A stretch of DNA of 64,000 bases, taken from positions 142,501 through 206,500 of the forward strand of contig CAUYUJ010016491.1 of NCBI GenBank assembly GCA_963575745.1, read 5' to 3'. Position numbers and translations under genes: made by a program. The notes below the pieces were generated by a model, which searched no databases, was not told where the DNA came from, and saw nothing but the letters and a program-made list of their open reading frames with translations. How positions within the stretch are numbered: position 1 is the stretch's first letter; every line of letters begins with the position of its first letter. This DNA comes from Prorocentrum cordatum (lineage: Eukaryota; Sar; Dinophyceae; Prorocentrales; Prorocentraceae). Shown here in pieces: positions 9,842 through 19,617 of the stretch.

Positions 9842-10706
9842 CTAGAACCATCGCGCGCGCTTCGCGCGCGCTCAGGTTCTAGCCCAGGCCTGGGGGGCGC
9901 TGGACGATCTTGGACAACGATATCAAGCACAGGCGCGCGACGGCATCTGAGGAGCTTCTGGGGTGTTCCGCATGCTTCGTCAACTGGCTGATGGAGGCAC
10001 CTCTTGGGTGCTTCTTGGGGGGGCGTCTGAGGGTCCCTTGGGGGCATCGGTTCTGCAATCTGAAGCTTTCATTGGCCGTCTTGGCTGCGTGGAAGCCCGA
10101 CTTGAGGCCACCTGCGGCCAGATTGAGGCAATCCGGAAGCCTCCCGGGGGCCTCCTGGAAGCAGTTTTGACGCATCGAGGGCACTCTTGGGCTATCTTAA
10201 AGCCTCTTGGACGTCTCCTAGGGGCCTCTTAGGCTCTCGGGAAGTTTTTTGGGTCCTCGTCGGACCACTTGGGGGCCTCTTGCGGCCTCCTGTGGGCCTT
10301 TTGGGGGGACCGCTCTGCTGTTGGGTCGCGTTCCCCTTCTTGGGCCTCTCTCGGGGCTCTTGGGGCCCTCTCGGGCCGTCTTGGGCGCCTCAGGCACCGT
10401 CTTGGGGCCCTCGCGGGCCGTCTTGGGGATTTCTTGGAGGCCTCTTCCTCTATATGGGAGCGGTATTGGAAGCCTCTTGGGCCGTCTTGGAGCATCGGGG
10501 TGCCAAAAGGCAGTAAAAATTAAAACCCGTCAAAGCCCAATCGTAAAACTATGAGTTGTGCCTCTTGGGGCCACCTTGGGAGATCTCTTGGAACCTCGTC
10601 GGCCCTCTTGGGAGCTTCTTGGGGGCCTCTTGGATCCGATTGGGGGCCTCTTGGGACTTCCCGAGAACCTCTCGGGGTAGAAAGCTCGGATTCTCGATTC
10701 GTGTTT
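9842..10706 (+). repeat. Segmental duplication 1, copy 2
   Basis: Second copy of 7179-8038. It starts with the same CTAGAACC hairpin and breaks off at the same GTGTTT word (10701-10706), beyond which the sequence differs from copy 1. Confidence 0.92.
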
Positions 10707-11490
10707 AAGATGAAGCCAGGATCGGGGCAAAATTTGACCGGGATGAAAATCATGCTCGGTTTTTCAAATCACCGGGGGCGCCGCCGAACGGGCCTGCCAC
10801 GCCTTGGGCGCCATCGGCTTCGCGAGGGAAGAAATGCGCCCCGGCGCGGATGAAGCCACGGCGCGTATTTGGCCACGCGCGCCCCCGAGGGAATTCACCG
10901 CCAAGCGCCTTTCACTCCAGAAGGCCCGACGTCAACAAAACAAACTTGAGGCCCCAAGGGGGCCCCAAGGAGGCGGACCGCCCAAACAATCACGCAACCA
11001 ACGCAACGAAAAAACACGAAAATACAAAAAAAAAAAAAAAAAAACGCGTTACTCAATGACCTCTTCGGCCACGCAACACCGCGATAATGCCCAAGAAGGC
11101 ATGGGAAAAAAGTCCCGCGCGCGGCCAGGCGACTTCCCCGCGCCGCCCCAAGGTTACCGAAGCGCGCCGAAGTAACCGTACAGAACACCCTGGAAAGTCT
11201 TTGGAAAGTCCCCGCGCCATGCAAGATCCGCCGCCGAACAATCTCGCGGACACCCAGCGCGTACGCGCGGGCGTCCACCATGGATGCCCAACTCCGGTTT
11301 CCGAGACAATCGCGCGCAACCGCCTGGGGGCCTCGGCAACCTCGCGATTGGCCCAGGGGCCCGCGGGCCCCAGGGAGTCGAAGACCGAGTTCGCAACTCC
11401 GGAAGCATCGGGCGCGGCGCCAGCCAATCGCTCGTCTCTGGCTGACAGTAGGACGCCTGGAGACCCGGTAAAACCTAAGGAACCGCTTTT
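10707..11490. other. Unrecognised sequence with an A20-type run
   Basis: A long poly-A run lies near 11024-11044. Short open frames exist on both strands without recognisable domains. No repeat shared with the rest of the window was found. Confidence 0.4.
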
Positions 11491-11691
11491 CAGAGATTCA
11501 CAGAACCAGAAACCGGGGCGCGCCAAATTCTCGCGTCCGAACTTCTCTGAGAATCTCTGAAAATCTCTGAACTAGCCACCCCGCGTGAAACATTCCCATA
11601 AACCCAAACCTCGGAGCTGGCCGAAACTCTCTGAGAGTTTTTCGGCCCGCGAAATTTGGCGCGCCCGGATTTCTGGTTCCGAGATTCTCTG
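11491..11691. repeat. Foldback element of about 200 bp
   Basis: The left arm (CAGAGATTCACAGAACCAG, then GGGGCGCGCCAAATTCTCGCG) is the imperfect reverse complement of the right arm (GCGAAATTTGGCGCGCCCGG, then CTGGTTCCGAGATTCTCTG). The inner part has several TCTCTGA words. Possible relatives of the TCTCTGG..GGTTCCGA part are near 12400 and 18920. Confidence 0.75.
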
Positions 11692-11696
11692 AAATC

Positions 11697-11944
11697 GCGC
11701 TGCGGCGGCGCCCAGCAGGTCCTCGCGGGCCCAGGGTGGGGGCCGTGGACATCGCGGGCCGCGGTGGTCCCGACCGCGAGGTCCTTCCTCCTGCCCCTCG
11801 ACGAGTCCACGCTCATGGACACGCTCTCTGCGCTGAGAGTGGACCGCGCCATCCGCCGGTACTTCTGCGCGACGACAGCCAACTGGCCGCCGACGGACAA
11901 GGCGATTTTTCTCCGAGCTGCGCGTGCCACCGAAAACGTACAAT
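11697..11944 (+). CDS. Coding-like fragment, unknown function
   Basis: The frame reads VVPTARSFLLPLDESTLMDT, then LSALRVDRAIRRYFC and TDKAIFLRAARATE, and stops at TAG 11944-11946. Third positions are mostly G or C and the residue mix is protein-like, whereas the opposite strand is Arg/Pro-rich. No family recognised and no clear start: the frame runs in from the foldback element on its left. It could be the last exon of a host gene or a stray open frame. Confidence 0.35.
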
Positions 11945-12454
11945 AGCCCCGGGCTCGGGGAGAAACGCTTTCGAAGCATTTTCAGGCCGCCAGCGTCGTG
12001 GCTGCCGACCCGCCGCGCGCCGACCGAGAGACGAGCTGGGTCCACTACGTCCACGGCGGCGGGCGGGCGCCCAAGAGCTGTCGCCGCGGTGCGCGCGGCG
12101 GGGCGCCCGCCCAACTGCAACCGCAAATGCGGCCTCCATGGCGCCACAGGCGTAGTAATATGTGCGACGCATTCTCGGGCCCTCCATCAGCGCATTGGCC
12201 TGAAACGCAAACCTACTGCGCCCCCCGGGCAAGCCGCGCACCCGCTCACAATGCTTGTGCACACCAGATTTTCTGCCCGCCCTCAACAGTTGAATTGAGC
12301 GCCCATGTGTTACTTGGGCTCATCAAGCCGTCGAACACTCTTTGGGAACTTCTGCGAATGCGCGCGCTACGCTCCACAAGTCGGCGTTCTATTTTTCTCT
12401 GGAACTCTCCCAAAATCTCTGGTTCCGATTTGTCCCGGTCTCCCGCTCAACTGA
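11945..12454. other. Unrecognised sequence
   Basis: GC-rich to about 12150 (GCGCGGCGGGGCGCCCGCC), then more balanced. A plus-strand open frame from 11998 runs into duplication 2 but has no recognisable domain. Confidence 0.35.
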
Positions 12455-13541
12455 GTGTTTCCCTTCTTGGGCCTCTCTTGGGGCCGTCTTGGGGCCCTCT
12501 CGGGACGTCTTGGGCGCCTCAGGCACCGCCTTGGGACCCTCGTGGGCCGCCCAGGGCCCTCTTGGAAGCCTCTTCGGCTATCTTGGAGCTGTCTGGGAGG
12601 CCTCTTCCTCCTCTCGTCCCCTCTCCTCCTCCTCCTCCTCCTCCTCCTCCTCCTCCTCCTCCTCTCCTCCTCCCACTCCAACTCTCTCTCCTCCTGATCT
12701 TCCTCCTCCTCCTCCTGCAGCGTGTTCTGGAAGGCTCCCGCCGGAACATGCTGTGCACAAGTGCTGTCACTGCTCCCGCCACCGTGCCCTGGGTGGTGGG
12801 TCAGAGGCCTCATGGGTGTTGGTTTGGATCTCGTGGTTGGCCTGTCGGGGACGTCGTGAAGGCATTTCGCAGCTTCTCGGTAGCCGTTTTGGGACCGTTG
12901 TGGGGCCTCCTCGGGGCTGTTTTGTGGCCTCTTTAGGCCTCGTTTGGGCCTCCTGGGTGCCTCTTGGGGGCCTCCTGGGGCCTCTTGGGGGCTCCTTGGG
13001 GCCTCCTGGGGCACTCTTCAAGCGGGAGGGTCGAATTTTGGAGTCGTGGTCCCCCTCTTGGGCGCATCTTGGGGCCGTCTTGGGGCTCTGTTGGGCTGTC
13101 TTAGGCGACTCTGGGGCCGTCTTGGAGCCCTCTTGGGCCGTCTTGGGGCGCTCTTGGGAGCCTATTGAGCCGTCTTGGAACGTCGGACAGCCGAAAAGGC
13201 TGGAAGGCCAAAATGGTTCGAAAACCTTCGTACAATTGACGATTTCGGCCTCTGGAAGCGCTCTGGAGAGGCGTCTTGAAGCGTCGTGGAGTGCCTTGGG
13301 GGGTCTCTCGGGCCGTCTTGGGCCTATCTTGGGCGTCCTGGAGCGGTCTTTCGGCGATCTTGGGAGCCTCTGGAGGCCCTCCTGGACTATTTTGGACCTC
13401 CCCGGCCGCCCCGTCCTCCCATGGGGGGTCGGAGGCGGCGGCCTCAGAGGCCCAGGACGCGGAAACCCGGTAAAAACACACGGAAAATGAGCCCCGGTAC
13501 CCCCATGGCGGCTCTTCGGCGCTCTTGGACCGTTGGAAGCT
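12455..13541 (+). repeat. Segmental duplication 2, copy 2
   Basis: Second copy of 8033-9121. It begins with GTGTTTCCCTTCTTGGG, carries a shorter TCC tract (12603-12716) ending CTCCTGCAG|CGTGTTCTGG, and ends at CCGTTGGAAGCT like the first copy. Unlike copy 1 it is not preceded by duplication 1. Confidence 0.92.
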
Positions 13542-13659
13542 CCGGTACCCCTCATGGCGGAAACCCTGTAAAAACACTGGGAAAATGAGCCCCGGTCCCC
13601 CCATGGGGGGTCGGGGCAACTGTCCTGGGGCCCCCGGCCTCGCCCCCAGGGATATATAT

Positions 13660-13700
<41 letters not shown>
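13542..13700. repeat. Short T-related piece and (TA)n array
   Basis: Repeats of ATGAGCCCCGGT and CCCCATGGGG-like words, then (TA)n at about 13650-13696. Confidence 0.8.
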
Positions 13701-13948
13701 GTGGCGGGTCTTCGGGGCCCCGACACTGGGCGGTGACGGTCCGCGTGGTGGCCTCGGCATCCTCGCGAGACCGCACCGCGCCGCACGTCGCCGCGCGGCT
13801 CTGCGGCCCTCGGGAGGCGCCCCGGCCGCCCGGGACGCGCCCGCGGAGGACGCGCCCCGAGGGCCCCCACACCGCGCGGCGACCCCGAACCCCCTGGTCA
13901 CGGCACCGTGTTGGGGGCCCCCGAGCTCGGGGGCCGCCGAAGGTGCCC
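13701..13948. other. Very GC-rich island
   Basis: Open frames on both strands with no recognised domain. It lies immediately upstream of the TCC tract at 13949. Confidence 0.3.
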
Positions 13949-14109
13949 CTGGCCCTCCTCCTCATCCTCCTCCTCCTCCTCTCCTCTCCTCCTCCTCCTC
14001 CTCCTCCTCCTCCTCCCCCTCCCCCTCCCCCTCCCCCTCTCCCTCCCTCTCCCCCCCCCTCCCCCTCCCCCTCCTCCTCCTCCTCCCCCTCCTCCCCGCT
14101 TCCTCCGCC
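13949..14109 (+). repeat. (TCC)n / (CCCCTC)n tract
   Basis: TCC units followed by CCCTCC and CCCCTC units, ending TCCGCCAG. The tract plus AG resembles a 3' splice acceptor. Confidence 0.9.
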
Positions 14110-14111
14110 AG

Positions 14112-14213
14112 TCTGGAGCCCCTGGGGCCCGCTGGGCCTCGTGGGGCGTCCTGGAGGCCGTGGGGTCCTTCGTGGGAATTCCTCGGGGCACCCTGGGCCA
14201 GTGGCGCTTCTAA
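14112..14213 (+). CDS. Short coding-like segment after pyrimidine tract
   Basis: After the CCGCCAG junction the frame reads SGAPGARWASWGVLEAVGSF, then VGIPRGTLGQWRF and a stop at 14211-14213. It looks like the end of a protein, but it is only about 33 codons and no family is recognised. Confidence 0.25.
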   Translation, partial: SGAPGARWASWGVLEAVGSFVGIPRGTLGQWRF

Positions 14214-14462
14214 GCAGCACCCGGCGAGGGAAACCCTGCCGTGCTCGGGCGCGGTCGGAGCACAACGTCCTGCGGACGGGCCAGAGCTGACTCTGGCTCG
14301 CCTGAGGGTTTCAGGTGTTTCGCGATGGCGCAGGGCGCGACGGCCTTCGCGCTCCCGCGCGACAAGCCCCGGAGGAGGGTACCCGCCAGGCCGGCAACGC
14401 GAGCAGCAGTGATCTTCGCGAGCCTGCGGGTGGCTCAGGGACGGAAACCTGATAAAAAAAAA
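14214..14462. other. Unrecognised sequence
   Basis: A plus frame containing MAQGATAFALPRDKPRRR is open from 14325 to the A-rich run at 14455, but it is not recognisable. Confidence 0.3.
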
Positions 14463-14610
14463 CAAAAAAAACATACGCTGTCGGAACTCCGCGCGGATGT
14501 CATGAATCTGTGCTGGACCCCTCTCCGCCGAGGTCGACGCCGGAGGCCAGGGGGGGCCCAGCGCCAGTCCAGGCAGCCCGCGTGGACCTCCAACACATTT
14601 CTGCTCTCGC
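14463..14610. repeat. Diverged family H foldback copy
   Basis: ACTCCGCGCGGATGTCATGAA on the left and GCGTGGACCTCC on the right, with GTGCTGGACCCC and GCCCAGCGCCAG in between, follow the family H plan seen at 40087-40271 and 57440-57634, though degraded. Confidence 0.45.
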
Positions 14611-14898
14611 AGACCCTGCTGCGGTGTGGGCGGGTCCTGGGCGAGTGGGATCTCCCGGTTGTTCAGCGCACCCACCGCGGAGACCACGGAGCTCCAGACG
14701 TTGGGGTCCAGCAGACGCGCCCGGTCCCTGAACGTGCCCTCGCAGCCTGGAGGGCCCAGGATGAACGAGCCGTCCGTGGCGGACCAGCGGCGTTGGCAAT
14801 GCCTGGGCGGCCCCGACCTCGACTCGACTTCACCAGATGGCCTGTCCCTCAAATGAGCGACGATCCTAAACGTGTCTTACGCGAGATGACGTAGCTAA

Positions 14899-15040
14899 CT
14901 CACGCGGTGGCTTACAAGGGCCGCAGGCGCGGCACGTCACATTGGGGAGGAGGGCGCTTACGCGCGACCTTACGTGAGCAACTTACGCGCAAATGTCGGC
15001 GCAGTCGAACCCGTTTTTGTTGCGTCGCTCAAGTGGACCC
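14899..15040 (+). repeat. Interspersed repeat family O, copy 1
   Basis: Shared core GGCGCTTACGCGCGACCTTACG, ACTTACGCGC, AATGTCGGCGCA and TGCGTCGCT. Other copies: 16812-16948, 33041-33150, 54401-54525. Non-coding and rich in CGCG. Confidence 0.7.
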
Positions 15041-15198
15041 ACGCATCCGACGCTATGGCTTCTCAAGGCGTGACCCTCACATCCTGCGCCGCTCCCCCGC
15101 CCCCATCGTCAGAGCGTCGTTTTTTGTTGTGCTGCGGGCTTGGGAACATGGGCCCATCGCTTTGTGTTCGTCACGTTTATGCTTTTTTGGTTTTGTTT

Positions 15199-15297
15199 GA
15201 TTTCTCTCTCTCTCTCTCTGTCTATCGCTCTCCGTGTCTCTCTCTCTCTCTCTCTCTTTCTCTCTGCCTCTCACTCTCCCTCCCTCTCTCTGGCCCC
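15199..15297 (+). repeat. (CT)n microsatellite
   Basis: TCTCTC runs with GTCTAT and TGCC interruptions. Confidence 0.95.
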
Positions 15298-15787
15298 TCC
15301 CCACGTGCGCTGGCTGCAGCAGAGGAGCGACGCCAGAGAAACGAGGAGAAGCAACCGCATTACCCATCGGTCGGCAGAACTACAGTCAACCTCGATTGGA
15401 CAGGACACGCGAGAGGACACAAGACCCTTCCGAGGGCCACATCGCCATAAGAGTGTAGGAAGGCACGTGTCGCGAGGCACATGACACAAAGGTACCCTTG
15501 AACTGGCAGGGTCGACCTACTGATCCGGGCCGACAGTAGGTACGAACAGGAAGTAGGACATCGTTGACCACAAGTGTGGTGCCCGCCCGCCCTCTTAAGA
15601 GGACGGAAAGGGTGACGCCACTCGATCATTGAAGCAGGAAGGCTGTTAGAGTAGATTCGAATCTGGGACTCCAAAAATACCTGCTTTCCACGACCGATGG
15701 GTAGCGAGGGAGACTCACACATGCCGATAACTGCTGCTCTCTGGACATCTCTCGGGGTGTGCTCTGGCAAGAGATTCACACGCGAAC
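15298..15787. other. Unrecognised sequence
   Basis: Moderate GC and no long convincing frame. A tRNA-like word at 15655 was examined and rejected. Confidence 0.35.
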
Positions 15788-15840
15788 CCAACTGTGGCGA
15801 CGAAGGCCTCCCAGGAGGCCCAGAGACGCGAAACCGAGAC
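15788..15840. repeat. Interspersed repeat family I, copy 1
   Basis: Core GTGGCGACGAAGGCCTCCCA then GGAGGCCC. Other copies: 20946-21000, 40733-40790, 44881-44935. The minus strand of some copies reads ASWEAFVAT, so it may derive from an old coding sequence. Confidence 0.65.
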
Positions 15841-15947
15841 CCACGGTATTAGCACCTCTCCTCTTCCGACTAGCAGACAGCAAGCCGCAAAAAGCCTTAC
15901 AAACTCATTCGCCAAGTGCGCCGCGTCGATGGAGTCATCCACCTGTT

Positions 15948-16165
15948 GGCATGCCCAAGATGGGTACGGACCAAATGGGCACGATGCCCAACAACACATG
16001 TTGTCCCAAACTGCCAGCAGCCGCTGTCGGGCAGGCCCCTTTCTGCATCAGTGGACCCTGTCCGCGGCGACACCGACAGCGAGCCTGGCTCAAAATGGAC
16101 AGGGACTGCTGTCGGTCTTTCCTGGGCGGGCGAAGAACTGTGTAAAACTACACTAGAGAAGCTCC
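15948..16165 (+). repeat. Weak repeat family J, copy 1
   Basis: ATGGGTACGGACCAAATGGG, ATGCCCAAC, TTGTCC, CAGC.GCCGCTGT.GG and a CCGCGGCGAC segment match 20048-20290 in the same order, with considerable divergence. Confidence 0.5.
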
Positions 16166-16499
16166 CAAACAACGGATGGTTTTCGCTGAGGAGATCGACC
16201 GGGACCCCGGGAGCCCAGGAGCCCAAACCCACCGAAATCAGCCCGGAAGCAACAGAACCCGGGAGCCCGGAACCGGGAACTCGGGAGCCCAGCCTGCTAC
16301 CAAAATCGGCGGGAAACTTCCCCCGGCGGGAAAATCGTTCAACTTCCGCTGGGACCCCTTCAGTGCAAGCACTGATTGGGGAGCAAACCTTCCCGCCGTC
16401 GGGAACGCCTGCCCCCCGGGCGGCTGGGAAGTGCACACCCCCACGCGGCACCGCAGGGGTAGCCCCCAACGGCGGAGGAGCTGACCGGGAAGCTGGACC

Positions 16500-16745
16500 C
16501 TCCAATGAGCGATCGCGGCGCATCGCCGATGCATCGCAGGTGCGGCTCGACGCGCAGCCCGATGTGCTTCGCGTCGACGTCGCCGCTGCCTCGTCGACGT
16601 CGACGCCGCATCGCCAGTGCATCGCCGAGGCATCGCAGGTGCGGCCCGAGGTGCAGCCCGATCCGCTTCGCGTCGACGTCGCCGATGCCTCGTCGTCGTC
16701 GACGCCGCATCGCCGGTGCGTCGCCGGTGCCTCGGCGGTGCAGAG
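16500..16745 (+). repeat. Family E variant with 99-bp tandem unit
   Basis: Two copies and a partial one of a 99-bp unit built from GCATCGC, GGTGCGGC, CAGCCCGAT and CGCGTCGACGTCGCC words, related to the GATGCATCGGC arrays elsewhere. Confidence 0.75.
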
Positions 16746-16811
16746 TATGGAACATTCGAGCGACGATCGAAGACGGATCTTGCGCGAGGTGGCGCAGCGA
16801 TCTGACGCGGC

Positions 16812-16948
16812 TGCTGGCGCGGGCCGCGGGCGCGGCATGCTGCACTGGACCCGCGGGGCGCTCACGCGCGACCGCCCGCGGGCAGCGGACGCGCCGGTGG
16901 CGGCGCAGACGTCCCCTCTTTTTGTTCGTTTGCGTCGCCCACGCGGCT
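16812..16948 (+). repeat. Family O, copy 2
   Basis: Diverged: GCGCTCACGCGCGACCGCCCGCGGGCA and TTGCGTCGCCC keep the order of the family. Its right end (TGCGTCGCCCACGCGGCTGG to about 16985) recurs at 17235-17292 on the other side of the family A copy. Confidence 0.6.
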
Positions 16949-16990
16949 GGAGTCACATGAGGAGCATCTGGAGGCCAAGCGCTGCGTACT

Positions 16991-17230
16991 GAGCAGGGAC
17001 CGACCGTCCCGGCATTCCTGTAGTCCTCCCACGACATGTTCCCAGGACCCAAACTATGTTTTAAGAACAACAGCCATGTTCTTAGAACAAAAACCAGATG
17101 TGATAAAACAAGACAGTCTCCGCCAGAAATGTTCTGAGAACATTTCGTGGAAACCACAAGAGGTTCTTAGAACATTCTCTTAGGTGGGGCTATCGTCGAG
17201 CCAGGACGCTTCGCAACTGCTTGACTCCTC
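16991..17230 (+). repeat. Family A, copy 2 (uninterrupted)
   Basis: Best-preserved copy. It contains GTTCTTAGAAC, TGTTCTGAGAACA and GGTTCTTAGAACATTCT words and a tail GTGGGGCTATCGTCGAGCC. It gives the empty site for the family L insertion found in copy 3. The short flanking duplication (16928-16985 and 17235-17292) encloses it. Confidence 0.8.
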
Positions 17231-17346
17231 TTTCGTGCGTCGCCCACGTGGCTGGATTCACGCGAGGAACCTCTGGAGGCCGGGCGCCGCGCACGCCTTC
17301 TCTTGCGTCGGCGGCTAAGGGGGGCTGCCCTGGCGAGCTGCGCGCG

Positions 17347-17348
<2 letters not shown>

Positions 17349-17379
<31 letters not shown>

Positions 17380-17420
17380 GACACAGACACAGACACAGAC
17401 ACAGACACAGACACACACGG
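17349..17420 (+). repeat. (CA)n and (CAGACA)n microsatellite
   Basis: ACACACAC followed by GACACA units. Confidence 0.95.
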
Positions 17421-17973
17421 GTGGAGGGCAGGCACATCCTGCCCCAGAGCGGGCCGCACGCTGGGAAGACCCCCGGGCCACATGCGCATCCAGCTCCCGC
17501 CCCGGCCGGCGGCGTCATGCAGGGAAGCGAACTCTATACACACCGACGCTTTTTCCGACCCTGCGCTGAAAATCGCACAGGAACGCGGACAACGAGGGAA
17601 ACGTATACACCACCCCGACGTCGTCCCCCGAAGTCGTGGGATTGAAAACAACAGCCCGCCACTGGTAATGTATATGTTCCAGTTTCCGGTCAGGTGCACC
17701 CAGCCTCATGGTATGGTATCGCGCTCTTCGCACGCAGCAAGCCCCTGACCCTTCCGCGGACCATTCTCAGATATCCGACGATATGGTCGTTCAGGAGCCG
17801 CGGCCCCCGACCTCCCGCCACCCTCCCTTCGGAGCAGCTCACCGCCGCGGAGCTGCGCTTTTGCAAGCCCCAGGTCCCGATGCCGCGCCCCACCGGCCCC
17901 AGTCCAAGGCAGAAGCGCCCCGAAGGAACAACAACAAAAAAACATGCTGGTCGGAGATCTGGACAAGCTGTCT
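17421..17973. other. Unrecognised sequence
   Basis: Mixed GC and short frames only. No match to other parts of the window was noticed. Confidence 0.35.
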
Positions 17974-18202
17974 TGAACGCCCGAGTGATCCGGGGTAACT
18001 CGGGTCCGGGGTAACTCGGGTTTGGGTTCCCGAAAAAACGAACCCGAGTTAGCCCTGACCCGAGTTAACCCTGATGATTCGGGGCTCTGGACGCCCGAAA
18101 TATCCGGGGAAGCTCGGGTCCGGGATAACTCGGGTTGGGACTCCCGAACAACGAACCCGAGTTAGCCCTGACCCGAGTTACCCCTGATGATTCGGGGCTC
18201 TG
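17974..18202. mobile_element. Family L palindromic dimer, copy 1
   Basis: Two head-to-tail units of about 114 bp. Each is a hairpin whose arms carry GGGTAACTCGGGT twice and whose loop is A/C-rich. The termini are TGAACGCCCGA and TTCGGGGCTCTG, as in 38470-38697, with unit 2 more diverged. Flanks GCTGTCT and ACTGTCG share CTGTC, compatible with a decayed 7-bp target duplication. Confidence 0.8.
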
Positions 18203-18267
18203 ACTGTCGGTTCTCGTCACCGCCCTTCCCGTGCCCATTAGTAAGAGGCCTCCCGGGCGGTGCGCGG

Positions 18268-18420
18268 GCAGATGGGGTCGGAGGATCGCCTCGCATCGCC
18301 GATGCATCGACGACGCGTCGCGATGCATCGGCGACGCCTCGGCGATGCCTCGGCGCCGCCGGCGTGGAGAAACTTTGGCCCACATCGCGCCGTATCGTCG
18401 CTGTGGAGCGATCCTCCGAC
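18268..18420. repeat. Family E copy, invaded by a TCC tract on its right
   Basis: GATGGGGTCGGAGGATCGCC, then GATGCATCG words, then the inverted GCGATCCTCCGACCCC. The expected terminal GGGAGGCCTGGA appears only after 300 bp of TCC (18728), so the tract seems to have grown inside the element. Confidence 0.75.
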
Positions 18421-18720
18421 CCCTCCTCCTCCTGCTCTTCTTCCTCCTCCTCCTCCTACTCCTCCTCCTCCTCCTCCTCCTCCTCTTCCTGCTTCTTCCT
18501 CCTTCCCCCTCCTTCCCCCTCCTCCTCCTCCTGCTCCTCCTCCTCCTCCTCCTCCTCCTCCTCCTCCTCCTCTTCCTCCTTCCTCTCCCCCTCCTCCCCC
18601 TCCTCCTCCCTCCTCCTCCTCCTCCTCCTCCTCCTCCTCCTCCTCCTCCTCCTCCTCCTCTTCCTGCTTCCCCCTCCTTCCCCCTCCTCCTCCTGCTCCT
18701 CCTCCTCATCCTCCTCCTCG
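18421..18720 (+). repeat. (TCC)n tract
   Basis: About 300 bp of TCC with TTCCTGC and TTCCCCC interruptions. Confidence 0.95.
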
Positions 18721-18935
18721 GACCCCTCTGGGAGGCCTGGACGCTTTCGACCGCGCGGAGCCTGGCGCGCCTGGCGGCCCAGCTGCACGGTCTCCCCGGC
18801 GCCGCGGCGGTGGTGCCCGATACCGGGCGCCTCCGCGGGCCGACGAGAGGGCGAGCGCAGGCATTCTCGGCACCCGCGAAGAAAACGACGCGAAGATCGG
18901 GACAAAATCGGATCGGGAGAACTCGAAATCTCTGA
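18721..18935 (+). CDS. Coding-like fragment next to TCC tract
   Basis: The frame reads PLWEAWTLSTARSLARLAAQ, then LHGLPGAAAVVPDTGR and on to a stop near 18935. It is GC-rich at third positions. No family recognised and no start visible. Part of the left edge (GGGAGGCCTGGA) belongs to family E, which weakens the gene interpretation. Confidence 0.25.
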
Positions 18936-18974
18936 GAATCGGCGGGCTTGGAAGATGTATTGGGCGCCGCGGCC

Positions 18975-19028
18975 GCTCCAGAGCGTTCCGGAACGCTCTG
19001 AGAGCGCTCCGGAACGCTCTGGAGCGAT
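18975..19028. repeat. Tandem palindromes of GAGCGTTCCGGAACGCTC
   Basis: AGAGCGTTCCGGAACGCTCT is a perfect inverted repeat, immediately followed by GAGCGCTCCGGAACGCTC. The same GTTCCGG..CCGGAAC theme occurs at 9354-9480 and 8282-8310. Confidence 0.75.
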
Positions 19029-19581
19029 TTATCCCGATCCTAGCCCTGTTTTAGCGAAGCTACCCCGAGGCATGCCAGATAAGGAACGGACCGTGGGCGA
19101 ACAAACGCGCCCACATCCGTGGCCTCGCGGGCTCGGGCCCCTGGGCCGCGACCCCGCGGGCGGCGGGGCGCCGTTTCGCGGCGGCCCCGCGCGGAAACGC
19201 ATCCGTGTTCCGCGTGCACGCGAGAGCGCGCCCCGGCACCCGGACCGCGGGGGCGCGGATGCGGACGTGCGCGCCGCTCCCGGCCGAAGGGGCCGTTTCT
19301 GGCCACGGCGTGACGCGGCCACGCCTAGGCCTCCCGACCTGGATCGAAGGAGCGCCCCGAGAACGAGAGCCCCAGCCTGAGCCCGAAGTGGCCTGCATTC
19401 CAGGGTCTCGACTTCCACCCTCCTCCTCCAGCAGGGCTGCACCCTCACCTCCTCGCACTCTCTCCGCCTCGTCCTCCATCCCTCCCCCAGGCCACCAGCC
19501 TCCTTCTCCCGCCTCTCTCTCACAGTCTAAGCATGAATCCCACAAAGCACACGTGGCAGGAGAGCGGGAGAGCGGGCTACC

Positions 19582-19617
<36 letters not shown>

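Larger units (their letters stand above)
15916..16992 (+). other. 358-codon open frame across repeats, probably spurious
   Basis: The frame stays open from 15916 to the stop at 16990-16992, crossing a J repeat, an E-type array and family O. It contains a 33-residue repeat present about twice (ASQVR..VQPD.LRVDVA..SSTPHR), because the underlying array unit is 99 bp. No domain is recognised. Its path through dispersed repeats argues against a gene. Confidence 0.2.

Noticed and set aside
7631-10047. Genes of 474 codons (plus) and 558 codons (minus)
   Set aside because: They overlap on opposite strands and follow the family T minisatellite and segmental duplications; no domain is seen.
15640-15690. 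Possible tRNA T-arm (GATTCGAATCTGG)
   Set aside because: The stem around TTCGAAT does not pair beyond the symmetric core, and no anticodon or acceptor stem could be fitted upstream.
16991-17230. Steroid-receptor-type response elements (AGAACA..TGTTCT)
   Set aside because: The resemblance is only to the symmetric hexamer; spacing differs and such receptors are not expected in this kind of organism.
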